Assembly (NCBI GenBank): GCA_003221455.1
Contig: QHRX01000021.1
Location: 1-40,465 of the forward strand
Length of the DNA stretch: 40,465 nt
Source: Candidatus Rokuibacteriota bacterium
Lineage (GTDB): Bacteria > Methylomirabilota > Methylomirabilia > Rokubacteriales > CSP1-6
Reading direction: 5' to 3'
Position numbers and translations under genes: made by a program. Every line of letters begins with the position of its first letter. Position 1 is the stretch's first letter. Below the pieces are notes generated by a model, which worked only from the letters and a program-made list of their open reading frames with translations, did not search any database and was not told the origin of the DNA. Positions 31,434 to 40,465 of this stretch are shown one piece after another.

Positions 31434-32491
31434 AGCGCGTGCGCGAGTACGTGGCCCGCTGGGAGGCGCTCCTCCTCGTCTTCCTGATCGGGACGTTCGT
31501 GTTCGGCGCCGGGGTGTCCCGGTATTTCTGGACCGCTTCGAACATCTCGATCGCCACCGCGAGCTTCATGCCGGTGGCGATCGTCGCACTGGCGATGACG
31601 TTGATCATCGTGACAGGGGAGATCGATATCTCTGTCGGATCGATCGTCGGGCTGTGTGCGGCCTGTCTGGGGGTATGCCTCGAAAGGGGTCTACCGATCG
31701 GCGCCGCTATGCCCCTGAGCCTCGTCGTCGGCGCGCTGGCCGGGCTCGGCAACGGCGTCATGGTCGCCTACGTCGGACTTCCCTCGCTCGTCGTCACGAT
31801 CGGAACGCTGGCGCTCTACCGAGGCCTCGCGCAGATCGTCCTCAGGGAGCGCGGTGTCAGCGATTTCCCCGAGTGGTACCAGAACATCGGGTTTGGGACG
31901 ATCGGCGGATCGCCGGTCCCGTGGAGCTCGCTCATCTTCGCCGTCTTGGCGATCGGGTTCGCGGTATTCCTCCACGCGACTCGGGGGGGACGCGCGCTGT
32001 ACGCGATCGGGAACAACCGGGAGGCCGCACGGTTTTCGGGCATCGCCGTCAAGCGCGGCCTCCTTGGCCTCTTCGTCACGTCCGGGGTCATGTGCTCGGT
32101 GGCGGCGATCGTGCTGACGGCGTACCTCGCAAGCGCGCGCTCTGATACGGCGAGCGGGCTCGAGCTCCAGGTGATCACCGCCGTCGTGCTCGGCGGCGTG
32201 GACATCTTCGGCGGCAGCGGCACGATGGTCGGCGTCGTCATCGCCCTGTTCGTCCTGGCCTTCGTGCAGAATTCGCTCGGCCTCGCGGGCGTCACCCCGG
32301 AGGCGCAGCAGATCGCGACGGGGGGCGTCCTGATCGCGACCCTCAGCGTCTTCGGGGCGGCGCGGTTCGTGCGGGCGCACGGCGCCGCGCGAGGACGCTT
32401 CCGGAGGCGCCGGCCTCGCGCGCTTGCGACAGGGGGGCGACCCTCCGGCGGGGGTGAGGAGTCCGTAAAGGCGCACGCGGGTCGCGAGTGA
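31430..32491 (+). CDS. Sugar ABC importer permease 2 (CUT2/RhaQ type)
   Basis: The 353-residue protein starts at ATG 31430 (MKRVREYVARWE), overlapping the preceding stop. It is a paralogue of the permease before it, with MPVAIVALAMTLIIVTGEIDISVGSIVGLCA, VVTIGTLALYRGLAQIVLRE, RALYAIGNNREAARFSGI and VITAVVLGGVDIFGGSGTMVGVVIALFVLAFVQN. Two non-identical permeases with one double ATPase is the layout of RhaTPQ and LsrACD systems. The last 35 residues are unusually Arg/Gly-rich (RGRFRRRRPRALATGG) and look like read-through into non-coding DNA, so the original stop may have been lost. Confidence 0.9.
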   Translation: MKRVREYVARWEALLLVFLIGTFVFGAGVSRYFWTASNISIATASFMPVAIVALAMTLIIVTGEIDISVGSIVGLCAACLGVCLERGLPIGAAMPLSLVVGALAGLGNGVMVAYVGLPSLVVTIGTLALYRGLAQIVLRERGVSDFPEWYQNIGFGTIGGSPVPWSSLIFAVLAIGFAVFLHATRGGRALYAIGNNREAARFSGIAVKRGLLGLFVTSGVMCSVAAIVLTAYLASARSDTASGLELQVITAVVLGGVDIFGGSGTMVGVVIALFVLAFVQNSLGLAGVTPEAQQIATGGVLIATLSVFGAARFVRAHGAARGRFRRRRPRALATGGRPSGGGEESVKAHAGRE

Positions 32492-32770
32492 AGCAGCGCG
32501 GTCGCCGTTCAGGCGCTGGCATCCCGGCACGGCGACGATGCGGTGCTCGAAGGCGTCGGGCGTGATGGTCGGCCGCGGCCGGCCCGAGCTGCCCGTCAGG
32601 AGCAATCCGGGGTCGGCGAGGACGCCGGCTCGGGACTCTCGAGGCCGCCGCCGCCGACCGGTCCGCTCCGACTCTCGCCGCCGTCTTGACAATGGTCTCG
32701 CGCGCGTGCTGTGGTGCTCGCGCCACCAGCCGCGCTCCACCCGAGGCCCCGACGGGCGGCGAGGACGGTC

Positions 32771-33943
32771 ATGAAGATCACGGGCGTCGAGACGTTCGCC
32801 GTCGATACGAGATTCAAACCCCAGCGGCCTTGGCTCTTCTGCGCCGTCCGCACCGATGCGGGCGTCACCGGTTACGGCGAGTTCGGCTGCGACGGCATCA
32901 CCCGTGGCCTCGTGGGTCTCGTGCAGGACCTTGGCGGGCGGCTTGTCGGCCGCGATCCGAGTGCGGTCGAGAAGCACTACGTCGACCTCTACCGGTACAC
33001 TCGCCAGACCGCCTACGGCGCGACCCAGATGGCCATCGCCGGCCTCGAGCTGGCGCTGTGGGACCTGGCAGGCAAGTCGCTCGGCGTGCCGGTCTACAAG
33101 CTCATGGGCGGTCCGCATCGCGACCGGCAGCGCGTGTACTGGTCGCATTGCGCCAGTTACCGGGTCGAGAATTGGGAGATCTTCGGTGTCAATCCGCTCC
33201 GGACGATGGCCGACCTCGCCGACTGCGCCCGTGAGGTGCCCAAGCGCGGGTACACGGCCCTGAAGACCAACATCATCTGGCCGGGCGAGCCGGCGCGCCG
33301 AATACACCAGGGCCGGCTCGGGCCGCACGACCAGCTGGCCACCCGCGATATCGTCCGGCAGGCGGTCGCCCAGATCGCCGCCATGCGGGAGGCGGTGGGG
33401 CCCGACCTCGACATCTGCCTCGACGTGAACGTCAACTTCAAACCCACCGAGGCCCTGTTGCTCGCCCGCGAGCTGGAGCAGTATCGCCTCTGCTGGCTGG
33501 AGATTGACAGCGAGGACCCTCGCGCCCTGGCCCAGCTCAAGACGTCAACGCGCGTGCCCATCTGCGCGGGCGAGCAGCTGCTCACGGTGCGGCGGTACCG
33601 ACCGTTCTTCGATCTCCACGCCATGGACGTGGTGATGCTGGACGTTCAGTGGCAGGGGTTCGCCGCCGCCAAGAAGGTGGCCGACCTCGCCGAGACCTAC
33701 GAGCTGAACGTCGCCCCGCACAACTACAACGGCCATCTCAGCACGTTTCAGAGCCTGAACCTCTGCGCCTCGGTCTCGAACGTGAAGATCATGGAGAGCG
33801 ACCCCGACGCCGTGCCCATCCGCGACGAGCTGTTCACGATGGCGCCGGAGATCGAGAACGGTCACATGAAGATTCCGACGGCGCCCGGTTGGGGCACCGA
33901 GCTGAACGAGAAGGCCGCGCGCAAGTACGCCTGGACCGGCTAG
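32771..33943 (+). CDS. Enolase-superfamily acid-sugar dehydratase (mandelate racemase/muconate lactonizing type)
   Basis: The 390-residue product has the N-terminal capping domain (MKITGVETFAVDT to LGVPVYKLMGG) and the modified TIM barrel. Visible residues are Lys165 in ALKTN (catalytic base position), metal ligands Asp218 (ICLDVNVNF), Glu244 (WLEIDSED) and Glu268 (ICAGEQL), and a barrel-end His317 in VAPHNYNGH. A His there is typical of the mandelate-racemase subgroup, which includes many acid-sugar dehydratases. These remove water from an aldonate to give a 2-keto-3-deoxy acid. Downstream of a sugar importer, that activity fits; rhamnonate- or galactonate-like substrate is a guess. The track's longer ORF includes 20 residues with no similarity; I start at ATG 32771. 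Confidence 0.88.
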   Translation: MKITGVETFAVDTRFKPQRPWLFCAVRTDAGVTGYGEFGCDGITRGLVGLVQDLGGRLVGRDPSAVEKHYVDLYRYTRQTAYGATQMAIAGLELALWDLAGKSLGVPVYKLMGGPHRDRQRVYWSHCASYRVENWEIFGVNPLRTMADLADCAREVPKRGYTALKTNIIWPGEPARRIHQGRLGPHDQLATRDIVRQAVAQIAAMREAVGPDLDICLDVNVNFKPTEALLLARELEQYRLCWLEIDSEDPRALAQLKTSTRVPICAGEQLLTVRRYRPFFDLHAMDVVMLDVQWQGFAAAKKVADLAETYELNVAPHNYNGHLSTFQSLNLCASVSNVKIMESDPDAVPIRDELFTMAPEIENGHMKIPTAPGWGTELNEKAARKYAWTG

Positions 33944-34086
33944 GCGGTGCTCGGGAGCCATCAGCCTGGACGTTCCCGGCGGTCAGGGGACCCCTGGATC
34001 ACGTCGACGGGCGTGAACCGTGAGCCTCGGGCCGGGGGCCGTGAGGCATGGTCGCCAGCCCGGAGTCGGCGCCGCCGAAGACTCCG

Positions 34087-34854
34087 TCAGCGACGCTCCT
34101 CGTCCAGAAAGGCCACGACGCGACAGATGCTCGCTTCACCCCCCACCCAGCGCCAAGGGAATGCGCCCAGGGTGACCCGCCGCCCGGCGACGACGGCCAC
34201 GTCGCCCCCGAGATTCTCGAGCAAGGGGATGTTGCTGCGCGCTGTCCTATAGTGGTTATAGTCGAACCACTTCGTCGGCAGCACCTCCTCGACCGGCTGA
34301 CCGACCATCGCTTCGTACTCGCCCACGAGGTCCGGCCTCATCAGGCGAACCCGCGTGCATAGCGAATGATCGGTGGATGCCAGATCGGTGCCGAGCCACT
34401 TGATCTTCTTGCCGACAAGGTAGTCGACGACCTCCGGGTGCGGGCCGGGATGGCGGTCGAAGTACGTCACGTCGTCGCGCGTCTTCTGCGTCCAGTTGTA
34501 GCGCTCCCAGCCGGTGTAGAGGATGACGATGTCCCCTTCACGGATTGGCTCCGGCGCGTGCGCGAGCACCTGGTCGAGCCGGTAGAGACTCCAGCGGTCG
34601 GTCACGGGGCGCAGGTCGATGACGAGGCCGGTACCCACTAGCTCCTCGATCGAGATGTCTCCGAGGTGCTTTCCGGTCTCGCAGTAGTGGCTGGGCGCGT
34701 CGATGTGCGTCCCGGTGTGCATGTTGGTCTTGACGAGCATGGTGCTCTTGCGATCACGCTGATGCGTCGTGATGTCCGTCACCTCGATCGACTCGAACTG
34801 CGGCCAGGTGGGCATGCGGTCGCCCCACGGCTGGGTGAGGTCGATGACTTTCAC
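34087..34854 (-). CDS. Cyclase-family hydrolase (kynurenine formamidase-like)
   Basis: The 255-residue protein starts at GTG 34854 with GGAGGGAG upstream. The N terminus VKVIDLTQPWGDRMPTWP is the usual opening of the cyclase family (PF04199). The metal site HTGTHIDAPSH follows (His46, His50, Asp52, His56), with later ILYTGWERYN, WLGTDLASTDH and LENLGGDVAVVAGRRVTLGAFPWRWVGGEASICRVVAF. Family members are Zn or Mn hydrolases acting on N-formylkynurenine, cyclic amides or isatin. Here it faces the enolase-superfamily gene convergently, so pathway membership is not certain. The upstream 17 codons in the track are outside the family pattern. Confidence 0.88.
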   Translation of the reverse strand: MKVIDLTQPWGDRMPTWPQFESIEVTDITTHQRDRKSTMLVKTNMHTGTHIDAPSHYCETGKHLGDISIEELVGTGLVIDLRPVTDRWSLYRLDQVLAHAPEPIREGDIVILYTGWERYNWTQKTRDDVTYFDRHPGPHPEVVDYLVGKKIKWLGTDLASTDHSLCTRVRLMRPDLVGEYEAMVGQPVEEVLPTKWFDYNHYRTARSNIPLLENLGGDVAVVAGRRVTLGAFPWRWVGGEASICRVVAFLDEERR

Positions 34855-35044
34855 TTGTGCACTCCCTCCGCGAGTGGGCACCCGCCGCCGAGCGGGGATC
34901 TGCATCGTCGATCAGACGGCGCGACACCCGCGCAATGTTCGGTCCTCCCGCCTGTCGAGCTCTAATCCGCCAGGAGGCCCAAGCCTATCGGGGACGACGT
35001 GGGCGGTCAAGAACTGCGCGCTGCCGGCGGGAGCAGTCGGACGC

Positions 35045-35815
35045 CTACGTGATGATCTTCGGGTAGAGTCGAGCGCCGAGCCCGATCAGCGCCACCAAGA
35101 CGATGGCGTCCACCGCGAAATCCAGGGGGAGACCGAACAGGCTGCGGCCGCCGTCGATCATGAGTTCTCGGAGGGCATCGACCTGATAGGTCAGCGGGTT
35201 CGCGGCGGCGAGGCCCCGTAACCATGCCGGCATCATCGCCAGGGGGTAGATGGCGTTGCTGGCGAAGAAGAGCGGCATCGTGAGAACCTGGCCGATGCCC
35301 ATGAAGCGCTCGCGCGTTTTGACGACACACGCAACCGCGAGGGAGAAGGTGGAAAATATCGCGGCGCCGAGCGCGATCGACGCCAGCACCCCGAGGACGG
35401 CGCCGACGCTGAGGCGAAGGTGGATCTTCATGAGCGCCGCCACGGCATAGATGATCATTGCCTGTGACATGGCACGCACGCCGGCCGAAAGGGCCTTACC
35501 GGAGACGAGCGCCACCCGAGAGGCCGGGCTCACCAGAAACTTGTGCAGGATTCCCAGGTCGCGCTCCCAGATCACCGAAATCCCGTAGAAGATGGCGATG
35601 AAGAGCACGCTCTGAGCGAGGATCCCGGGCGCCATGAAGTCCAAATAGGAGAGCTGACCGGTCGGGATCTCCCGGAGCCGACCGAAGACCCGGCCGAAGA
35701 CGACCAGCCACAGGAGCGGCTGGATCGCGCGGGTCAGCAGCTCCATCGGGTCATGGCGCAACTTGCGAACCTCGGCCTCTGCGACGGCGAGCGTTTGCCT
35801 GAGGAAGACGAACAT
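35045..35815 (-). CDS. ABC-2 type exporter permease (DrrB-like)
   Basis: The 256-residue protein has about six transmembrane helices. The family pattern is clear: an N-terminal cytoplasmic helix with EAEVRKLRHDPMELLTRAIQPLLWLVVFG, then YLDFMAPGILAQSVLFIAIFYGISVIWERDLGILHKFLVSPASRVALVSGKAL, and at the end MPLFFASNAIYPLAMMPAWLRGLAAANPLTYQVDALR. These are motifs of ABC-2 permeases in the daunorubicin-resistance and Nod-factor export group. Its gene follows the ATPase by 14 bp, so they form one exporter. The substrate could be a lipid, polyketide or drug; not decidable. Confidence 0.92.
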   Translation of the reverse strand: MFVFLRQTLAVAEAEVRKLRHDPMELLTRAIQPLLWLVVFGRVFGRLREIPTGQLSYLDFMAPGILAQSVLFIAIFYGISVIWERDLGILHKFLVSPASRVALVSGKALSAGVRAMSQAMIIYAVAALMKIHLRLSVGAVLGVLASIALGAAIFSTFSLAVACVVKTRERFMGIGQVLTMPLFFASNAIYPLAMMPAWLRGLAAANPLTYQVDALRELMIDGGRSLFGLPLDFAVDAIVLVALIGLGARLYPKIIT

Positions 35816-35829
35816 TGGGCGGTGCCCTC

Positions 35830-36684
35830 CTACCCGAGGCGGCGAGCTGTGCGGCGGTCCCGAGCGACGTCCTGATAGCGCGCACCCTCCTCGAAGGCCG
35901 TGCCGGTGTAGTGAACGAAGACGTCATCGAGGGTTGCGCCGCCGCCGAGGGTGACCTTGAGATCCGCCGGAGAACCGAGCGCGACCACGCGCCCACGATG
36001 CATGATCGCGACCACCTCGCAGAGCTGGTCGGCCTCCTCCATGTCGTGCGTGGTCATGAGAATCGTCGCCCCGAACTGGCGGCGTAGATCTCGGAGGTGC
36101 GTCCAGACGGTGTGCCGCGCGACCGGATCGAGCCCCACCGTCGGCTCGTCGAGGAAGAGGACGGCGGGCCGGTGGAGCATGGATTGCGCGATCTCTAGCC
36201 GCCTGATCATGCCGCCCGAGTAACGACGCACCAGGGTGTCGGCGGCGTCGGCCAGCCCCATGAAGTCGAGAGCCTCCTGGATCCGCCGAGCCCGCTCGGC
36301 CCGCCGGATGTCGTAGAGCTTGGCGAAGACCAACAGGTTCTCGTAACCCGTCAGCGAGCCGTCAGCGGAGAGCAGCTGGGGGATGTAGCCGATCCGCCAT
36401 CGCACCTCGACCGACTGCCGGGCCACGTCGAAGCCGAGCACGCGCGCCGAGCCGGAGGTCGGCGCGAGCAAGGTCGTCAGCATCTTGATGGTCGTGCTCT
36501 TGCCGGCCCCGTTGGGGCCGAGCAAGCCGAAGATCGCGCCGGCGGGGACCAAGAGATTCAGATCGTCGACGGCGGTCAACGGGCCGAAGCGCCGCATGAG
36601 TCGCACCGTTTCGACCGCCGGAGCCGCCGATCCCTCGGCGCCGGAACCGCAGCGGGCCGCCGCCTCACTCACGGCGGGGCGCAT
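35830..36684 (-). CDS. ABC-2 type exporter ATPase (DrrA-like)
   Basis: This 284-residue ATPase has Walker A GPNGAGKST (56-64), Q-loop IPQ at 101-103, signature YSGGMIRRLEIAQ (155 onward), Walker B VLFLDEP (175-181) with VGLDP following, and the H-loop in LMTTHDMEEA. The C-terminal part (VVALGSPADLKVTLGGGATLDDVFVHYTG) is the DrrA-type tail, which contacts the permease. The first 20 residues are an Ala/Gly-rich extension; a later start near GTG/ATG codons at VETVRLMRRFG is possible. First gene of the two-gene exporter operon. Confidence 0.93.
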   Translation of the reverse strand: MRPAVSEAAARCGSGAEGSAAPAVETVRLMRRFGPLTAVDDLNLLVPAGAIFGLLGPNGAGKSTTIKMLTTLLAPTSGSARVLGFDVARQSVEVRWRIGYIPQLLSADGSLTGYENLLVFAKLYDIRRAERARRIQEALDFMGLADAADTLVRRYSGGMIRRLEIAQSMLHRPAVLFLDEPTVGLDPVARHTVWTHLRDLRRQFGATILMTTHDMEEADQLCEVVAIMHRGRVVALGSPADLKVTLGGGATLDDVFVHYTGTAFEEGARYQDVARDRRTARRLG

Positions 36685-37355
36685 TCATGAACGCTCGCCT
36701 TTGTGCATCGTCGCTCCCGATCGTTGGGGTCGCTCGCTGGTCCGCGACCCAGGGGGTACGGCCTCCCGCATTCGGTGCGCGGGACTCGCGGGACCGCGAG
36801 TGCGAGGTCCGACGGAGGGCGGCGCGCGGCCTCGAACGTCGGGCCGACGCCGCGCGCGACCCTTCAGGTGGACAGAAGTCGTCCGTCGCCCCGCCGGGTC
36901 ATTCGCCGCGCGAGTCTGGAGCGCGCGCCTATAGTAAGGTGCCTCGAAGGGTCAGACCAAGCAAAGCGAGAGTTGACGCGGGGCCTCTTCCGGGTGCCGT
37001 CGGGGACTGTCCCCATCGGGCCCCCCGGACGGAAGGGGCGGACGCGCCGCGCTGGTCCAGGCTCGCGGCAGTGCCCAGGCCTCGACGCCGGCGGCCGCGA
37101 TTCCGACCCCGACGACGGGCCGCTCCCGGCGGGGGATTGACCACGATCCCCGGGACGGGTCATCCGTAGTCTGGTAGGCTTGATCGCTTCCTTGGAGGGG
37201 TTTCATGTCCAGTGTGGTCCGGTTCGGCGAACTCCGGCTTGGATGCTCGGTGTATCCGCGTGGCCGTGCCCCGGGGCATGACGGCGCCGCCGGCCCGAAA
37301 GCGCCCCGCACCCAATCAGCGGCGGGCTCGTGACGCCTGACAGGATGGCGCGCGC
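36685..37355. other. Gene-poor region
   Basis: About 670 bases separate the divergent exporter operon and the DUF2214 gene. The strongest candidate inside is a 42-codon frame at 37205-37333 (+), ATG after GGAGGGG, MSSVVRFGELRLGCSVYPRG and on, but its composition is low-complexity and I do not call it. Long track ORFs here are Arg/Pro-rich frame artefacts of high GC. No RNA or repeat recognised. Confidence 0.4.
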
Positions 37356-37805
37356 GTGACCTCGGCCATCGTGTCGGCCCTTCATGTGCTCGCGCTGGGG
37401 ATCGGCCTGCCGAGCGTCTTCTTCCGCGGTCGGGCGCTGAAGGGCCCCCTCGACGCGGAGGGCCTGCGGAGGCTCTTCGCGGCCGACAACGCGTGGGGCG
37501 GCGCCGCGGTGCTGTGGATCGGCACGGGGCTCCTGCGCGCATTCGGCGGACTCGAGAAGGGCGCCCACTTCTACCTGCACTCCCGGCTCTTCTGGGCGAA
37601 GGTCGCTCTGTTCGCGACCATCCTCGCCCTGGAAGCCTGGCCGATGGTGACGTTCATCCGCTGGCGGATCCAACGGGGCCGCGGGCAGGCGCCCGACACG
37701 TCGTCGGCCGCCGCCATCTGGGTTCTGAACCACCTGGAGATGGGCCTCGTGGTCGTGATCGTCTTCGTGGCGAGCTTCATGGCACGAGGGTTCGGGCTCA
37801 GGTAG
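37356..37805 (+). CDS. DUF2214 family membrane protein
   Basis: The 149-residue protein has four transmembrane helices and the DUF2214 pattern: IVSALHVLALGIGLPSVFFRGRALKGPLD, then LRRLFAADNAWGGAAVLWIGTGLLRAFGG, EKGAHFYLHSRLFWAKVALFATILALEAWPMVTFIRWR, and a late helix NHLEMGLVVVIVFVASFMARGFG. His and Arg residues near helix ends (HV, HSRLFW) are conserved in the family, which is sometimes compared with haem-binding membrane proteins such as cytochrome b561-like folds; function is not established. GTG start; single gene. Confidence 0.82.
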   Translation: MTSAIVSALHVLALGIGLPSVFFRGRALKGPLDAEGLRRLFAADNAWGGAAVLWIGTGLLRAFGGLEKGAHFYLHSRLFWAKVALFATILALEAWPMVTFIRWRIQRGRGQAPDTSSAAAIWVLNHLEMGLVVVIVFVASFMARGFGLR

Positions 37806-38054
37806 GCGCGTCACGCTCGGTGGGCGGTCGGGCGCGCCGGGCTTCTTCGGTGGCGCGCCCCGTCGCAGGCGGCCGAGCCGGGTGTCGACGGACGACTGGC
37901 CCCGGCGGGGCCCTCGGGCGCGCCTTCCGGCCGTCCCCCGGGAGGGCCGAGACCGACGCCTCATTCGAGACCTTCCCGGCCTCGGGCGGCCCGGTCGCGG
38001 TCGAGTTAGACTGGGGCTACTCGAACCCGAGGAGGAGCGAGAGGGTAAACATCG

Positions 38055-38072
38055 CCCGGACTGAAGTCCGGG
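38055..38072. repeat. Palindrome 1 with TGAA loop
   Basis: CCCGGAC-TGAA-GTCCGGG is a perfect 7-bp stem with a TGAA tetraloop. It is followed by GGCTTTCAG. The mate at 38295 uses the same loop. Confidence 0.6.
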
Positions 38073-38294
38073 GCTTTCAGAGAAAGGAGCCCGTGCTTGA
38101 GCCCGAGAGCCTGGCCTTGCGGTTCCAGGTTGACGGTTCGTCGGCCCGCCTGGCTGCGCGGTAGCCTCCCCGTCCAGCACCACCGTCGTTTCGACGGCTG
38201 TCTGAGCGGGCCCACGGCTTGGTTATCGCCAGGGCCGCTCGCGGAGCGCGTGTTCAGCTCCAACCGGGGACACTCTACCACGGAGATCGGCGTT

Positions 38295-38317
38295 CCTCCC
38301 CGCCCTGAAGGGCGAGG
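38295..38317. repeat. Palindrome 2 with TGAA loop
   Basis: CCTC-CC-GCCC-TGAA-GGGC-GAGG is a hairpin with a two-base bulge and the same tetraloop as palindrome 1. It lies 21 bp before the dehydratase ATG, so it could also influence translation or transcription of that gene. Confidence 0.55.
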
Positions 38318-38338
38318 TTTCCGCGCCGGGAGCGTTCT

Positions 38339-40324
<1,986 letters not shown>

Positions 40325-40337
40325 ATCGGGACGCGGG

Positions 40338-40465
40338 CTACACTTGACCCACCCAGGAGGGCCGCGCGACCTCGCGCCAGCGCGCTCGGATCTTCGCGAC
40401 CTGGGTGGTAGGCAGCGGGCCGGCGGCCTGCGTCGCCGCATTCGCTCGCCATCGACTCGGCTTGG
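40338..40465 (-). CDS. C-terminal end of an oxidoreductase-like protein (partial)
   Basis: The minus strand at the right edge has an open frame running off the window and ending at a stop at 40338. It reads ANAATQAAGPLPTTQVAKIR then ARWREVARPSWVGQV. The final pattern PLPxxQVAxIRxRWxxVARPxWVGQ resembles the end of aldo/keto reductase-type proteins, but only 41 residues are visible. It converges on the dehydratase gene with 13 bp between the stops. Coding potential is good; the family is tentative. Confidence 0.5.
   Translation of the reverse strand, partial: KPSRWRANAATQAAGPLPTTQVAKIRARWREVARPSWVGQV

Larger units (their letters stand above)
37806..38338. other. Intergenic region with two short palindromes, likely IS200/IS605-type debris
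   Basis: No gene is supported in these 533 bases. Two hairpins with the same TGAA loop lie at 38055-38072 and 38295-38317, about 220 bp apart. Such subterminal palindromes are typical of IS200/IS605 elements and their deletion derivatives. The sequence between them is open on the minus strand (within the 38006-38893 track ORF) but shows no transposase motif. Confidence 0.4.

Noticed and set aside
31691-33328. 545-codon minus-strand ORF
   Set aside because: Shadow of the second permease and the enolase-superfamily gene; composition Arg/Pro/Glu-rich and no motif.

Overview
The window is about 40 kb of high-GC bacterial DNA with dense, short-spaced genes. It encodes Tat and Sec signal peptides, cbb3-type oxidase parts, Sox-type sulfur proteins, a RhaSTPQ-like sugar importer, an LLM-type flavin oxidoreductase and a YjhG/YagF dehydratase. 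This mix suggests an uncultured soil or sediment lineage such as Candidatus Rokubacteria/Methylomirabilota or a deltaproteobacterial relative. That placement is inference from gene content and style; no marker gene here proves it.

Left flank (1-3061): the tail of a tyrosine recombinase whose catalytic Tyr codon is a stop, tRNA-Val(TAC), a small membrane protein, a secreted GlcG/HbpS-type protein converging on it across a perfect 13-bp hairpin, a 37-aa cysteine-rich miniprotein absent from the ORF track, a cytidylate-kinase-like protein and tRNA-Asp(GTC).

Island (3077-19335): the last 41 bases of tRNA-Asp plus 15 bases beyond it are repeated (56 bp, one mismatch) at 19280-19335. The 16 kb between these repeats reads as a tRNA-Asp genomic island. 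It carries a secreted phosphoesterase, a DinB-like protein, a Cox11-like copper chaperone fused to an N-terminal domain, and an ECF sigma/anti-sigma pair whose anti-sigma ends in a CXXCH motif. A tightly packed run then encodes a cupredoxin-like protein, a Tat metallophosphoesterase, a monoheme cytochrome c, a SoxY-SoxZ fusion, CcoN, a CcoO-CcoP triheme fusion, CcoS, a detached CcoP membrane anchor, two tiny membrane proteins, Caa3-type CtaG and a YeeE/YedE thiosulfate transporter. I read this as a compact Sox-like sulfur oxidation module wired to its own terminal oxidase, and it is the most interesting object in the window. A truncated IS5-type transposase follows. A third, more diverged tRNA-Asp repeat at 20313-20365 closes a second cassette of about 1 kb with one secreted cupin.

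Middle (20366-27411): small membrane and EthD-like proteins, a decayed ISNCY-type transposase, a stand-alone mreB, several hypothetical genes (one with an evident zinc motif, one in less GC-rich DNA) and an LLM-type flavin oxidoreductase broken by a small frameshifting deletion.

Right part (27664-40465): a sugar ABC importer of the RhaS/T/P/Q type (binding protein, double ATPase, two permeases), an enolase-superfamily dehydratase, a cyclase-family hydrolase on the other strand, a DrrAB-like ABC exporter, a DUF2214 membrane protein, a pair of IS200/IS605-style palindromes, a YjhG/YagF sugar-acid dehydratase, and the C-terminal end of a minus-strand oxidoreductase-like gene cut by the window. 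The importer and the two dehydratases suggest sugar or sugar-acid uptake and catabolism.
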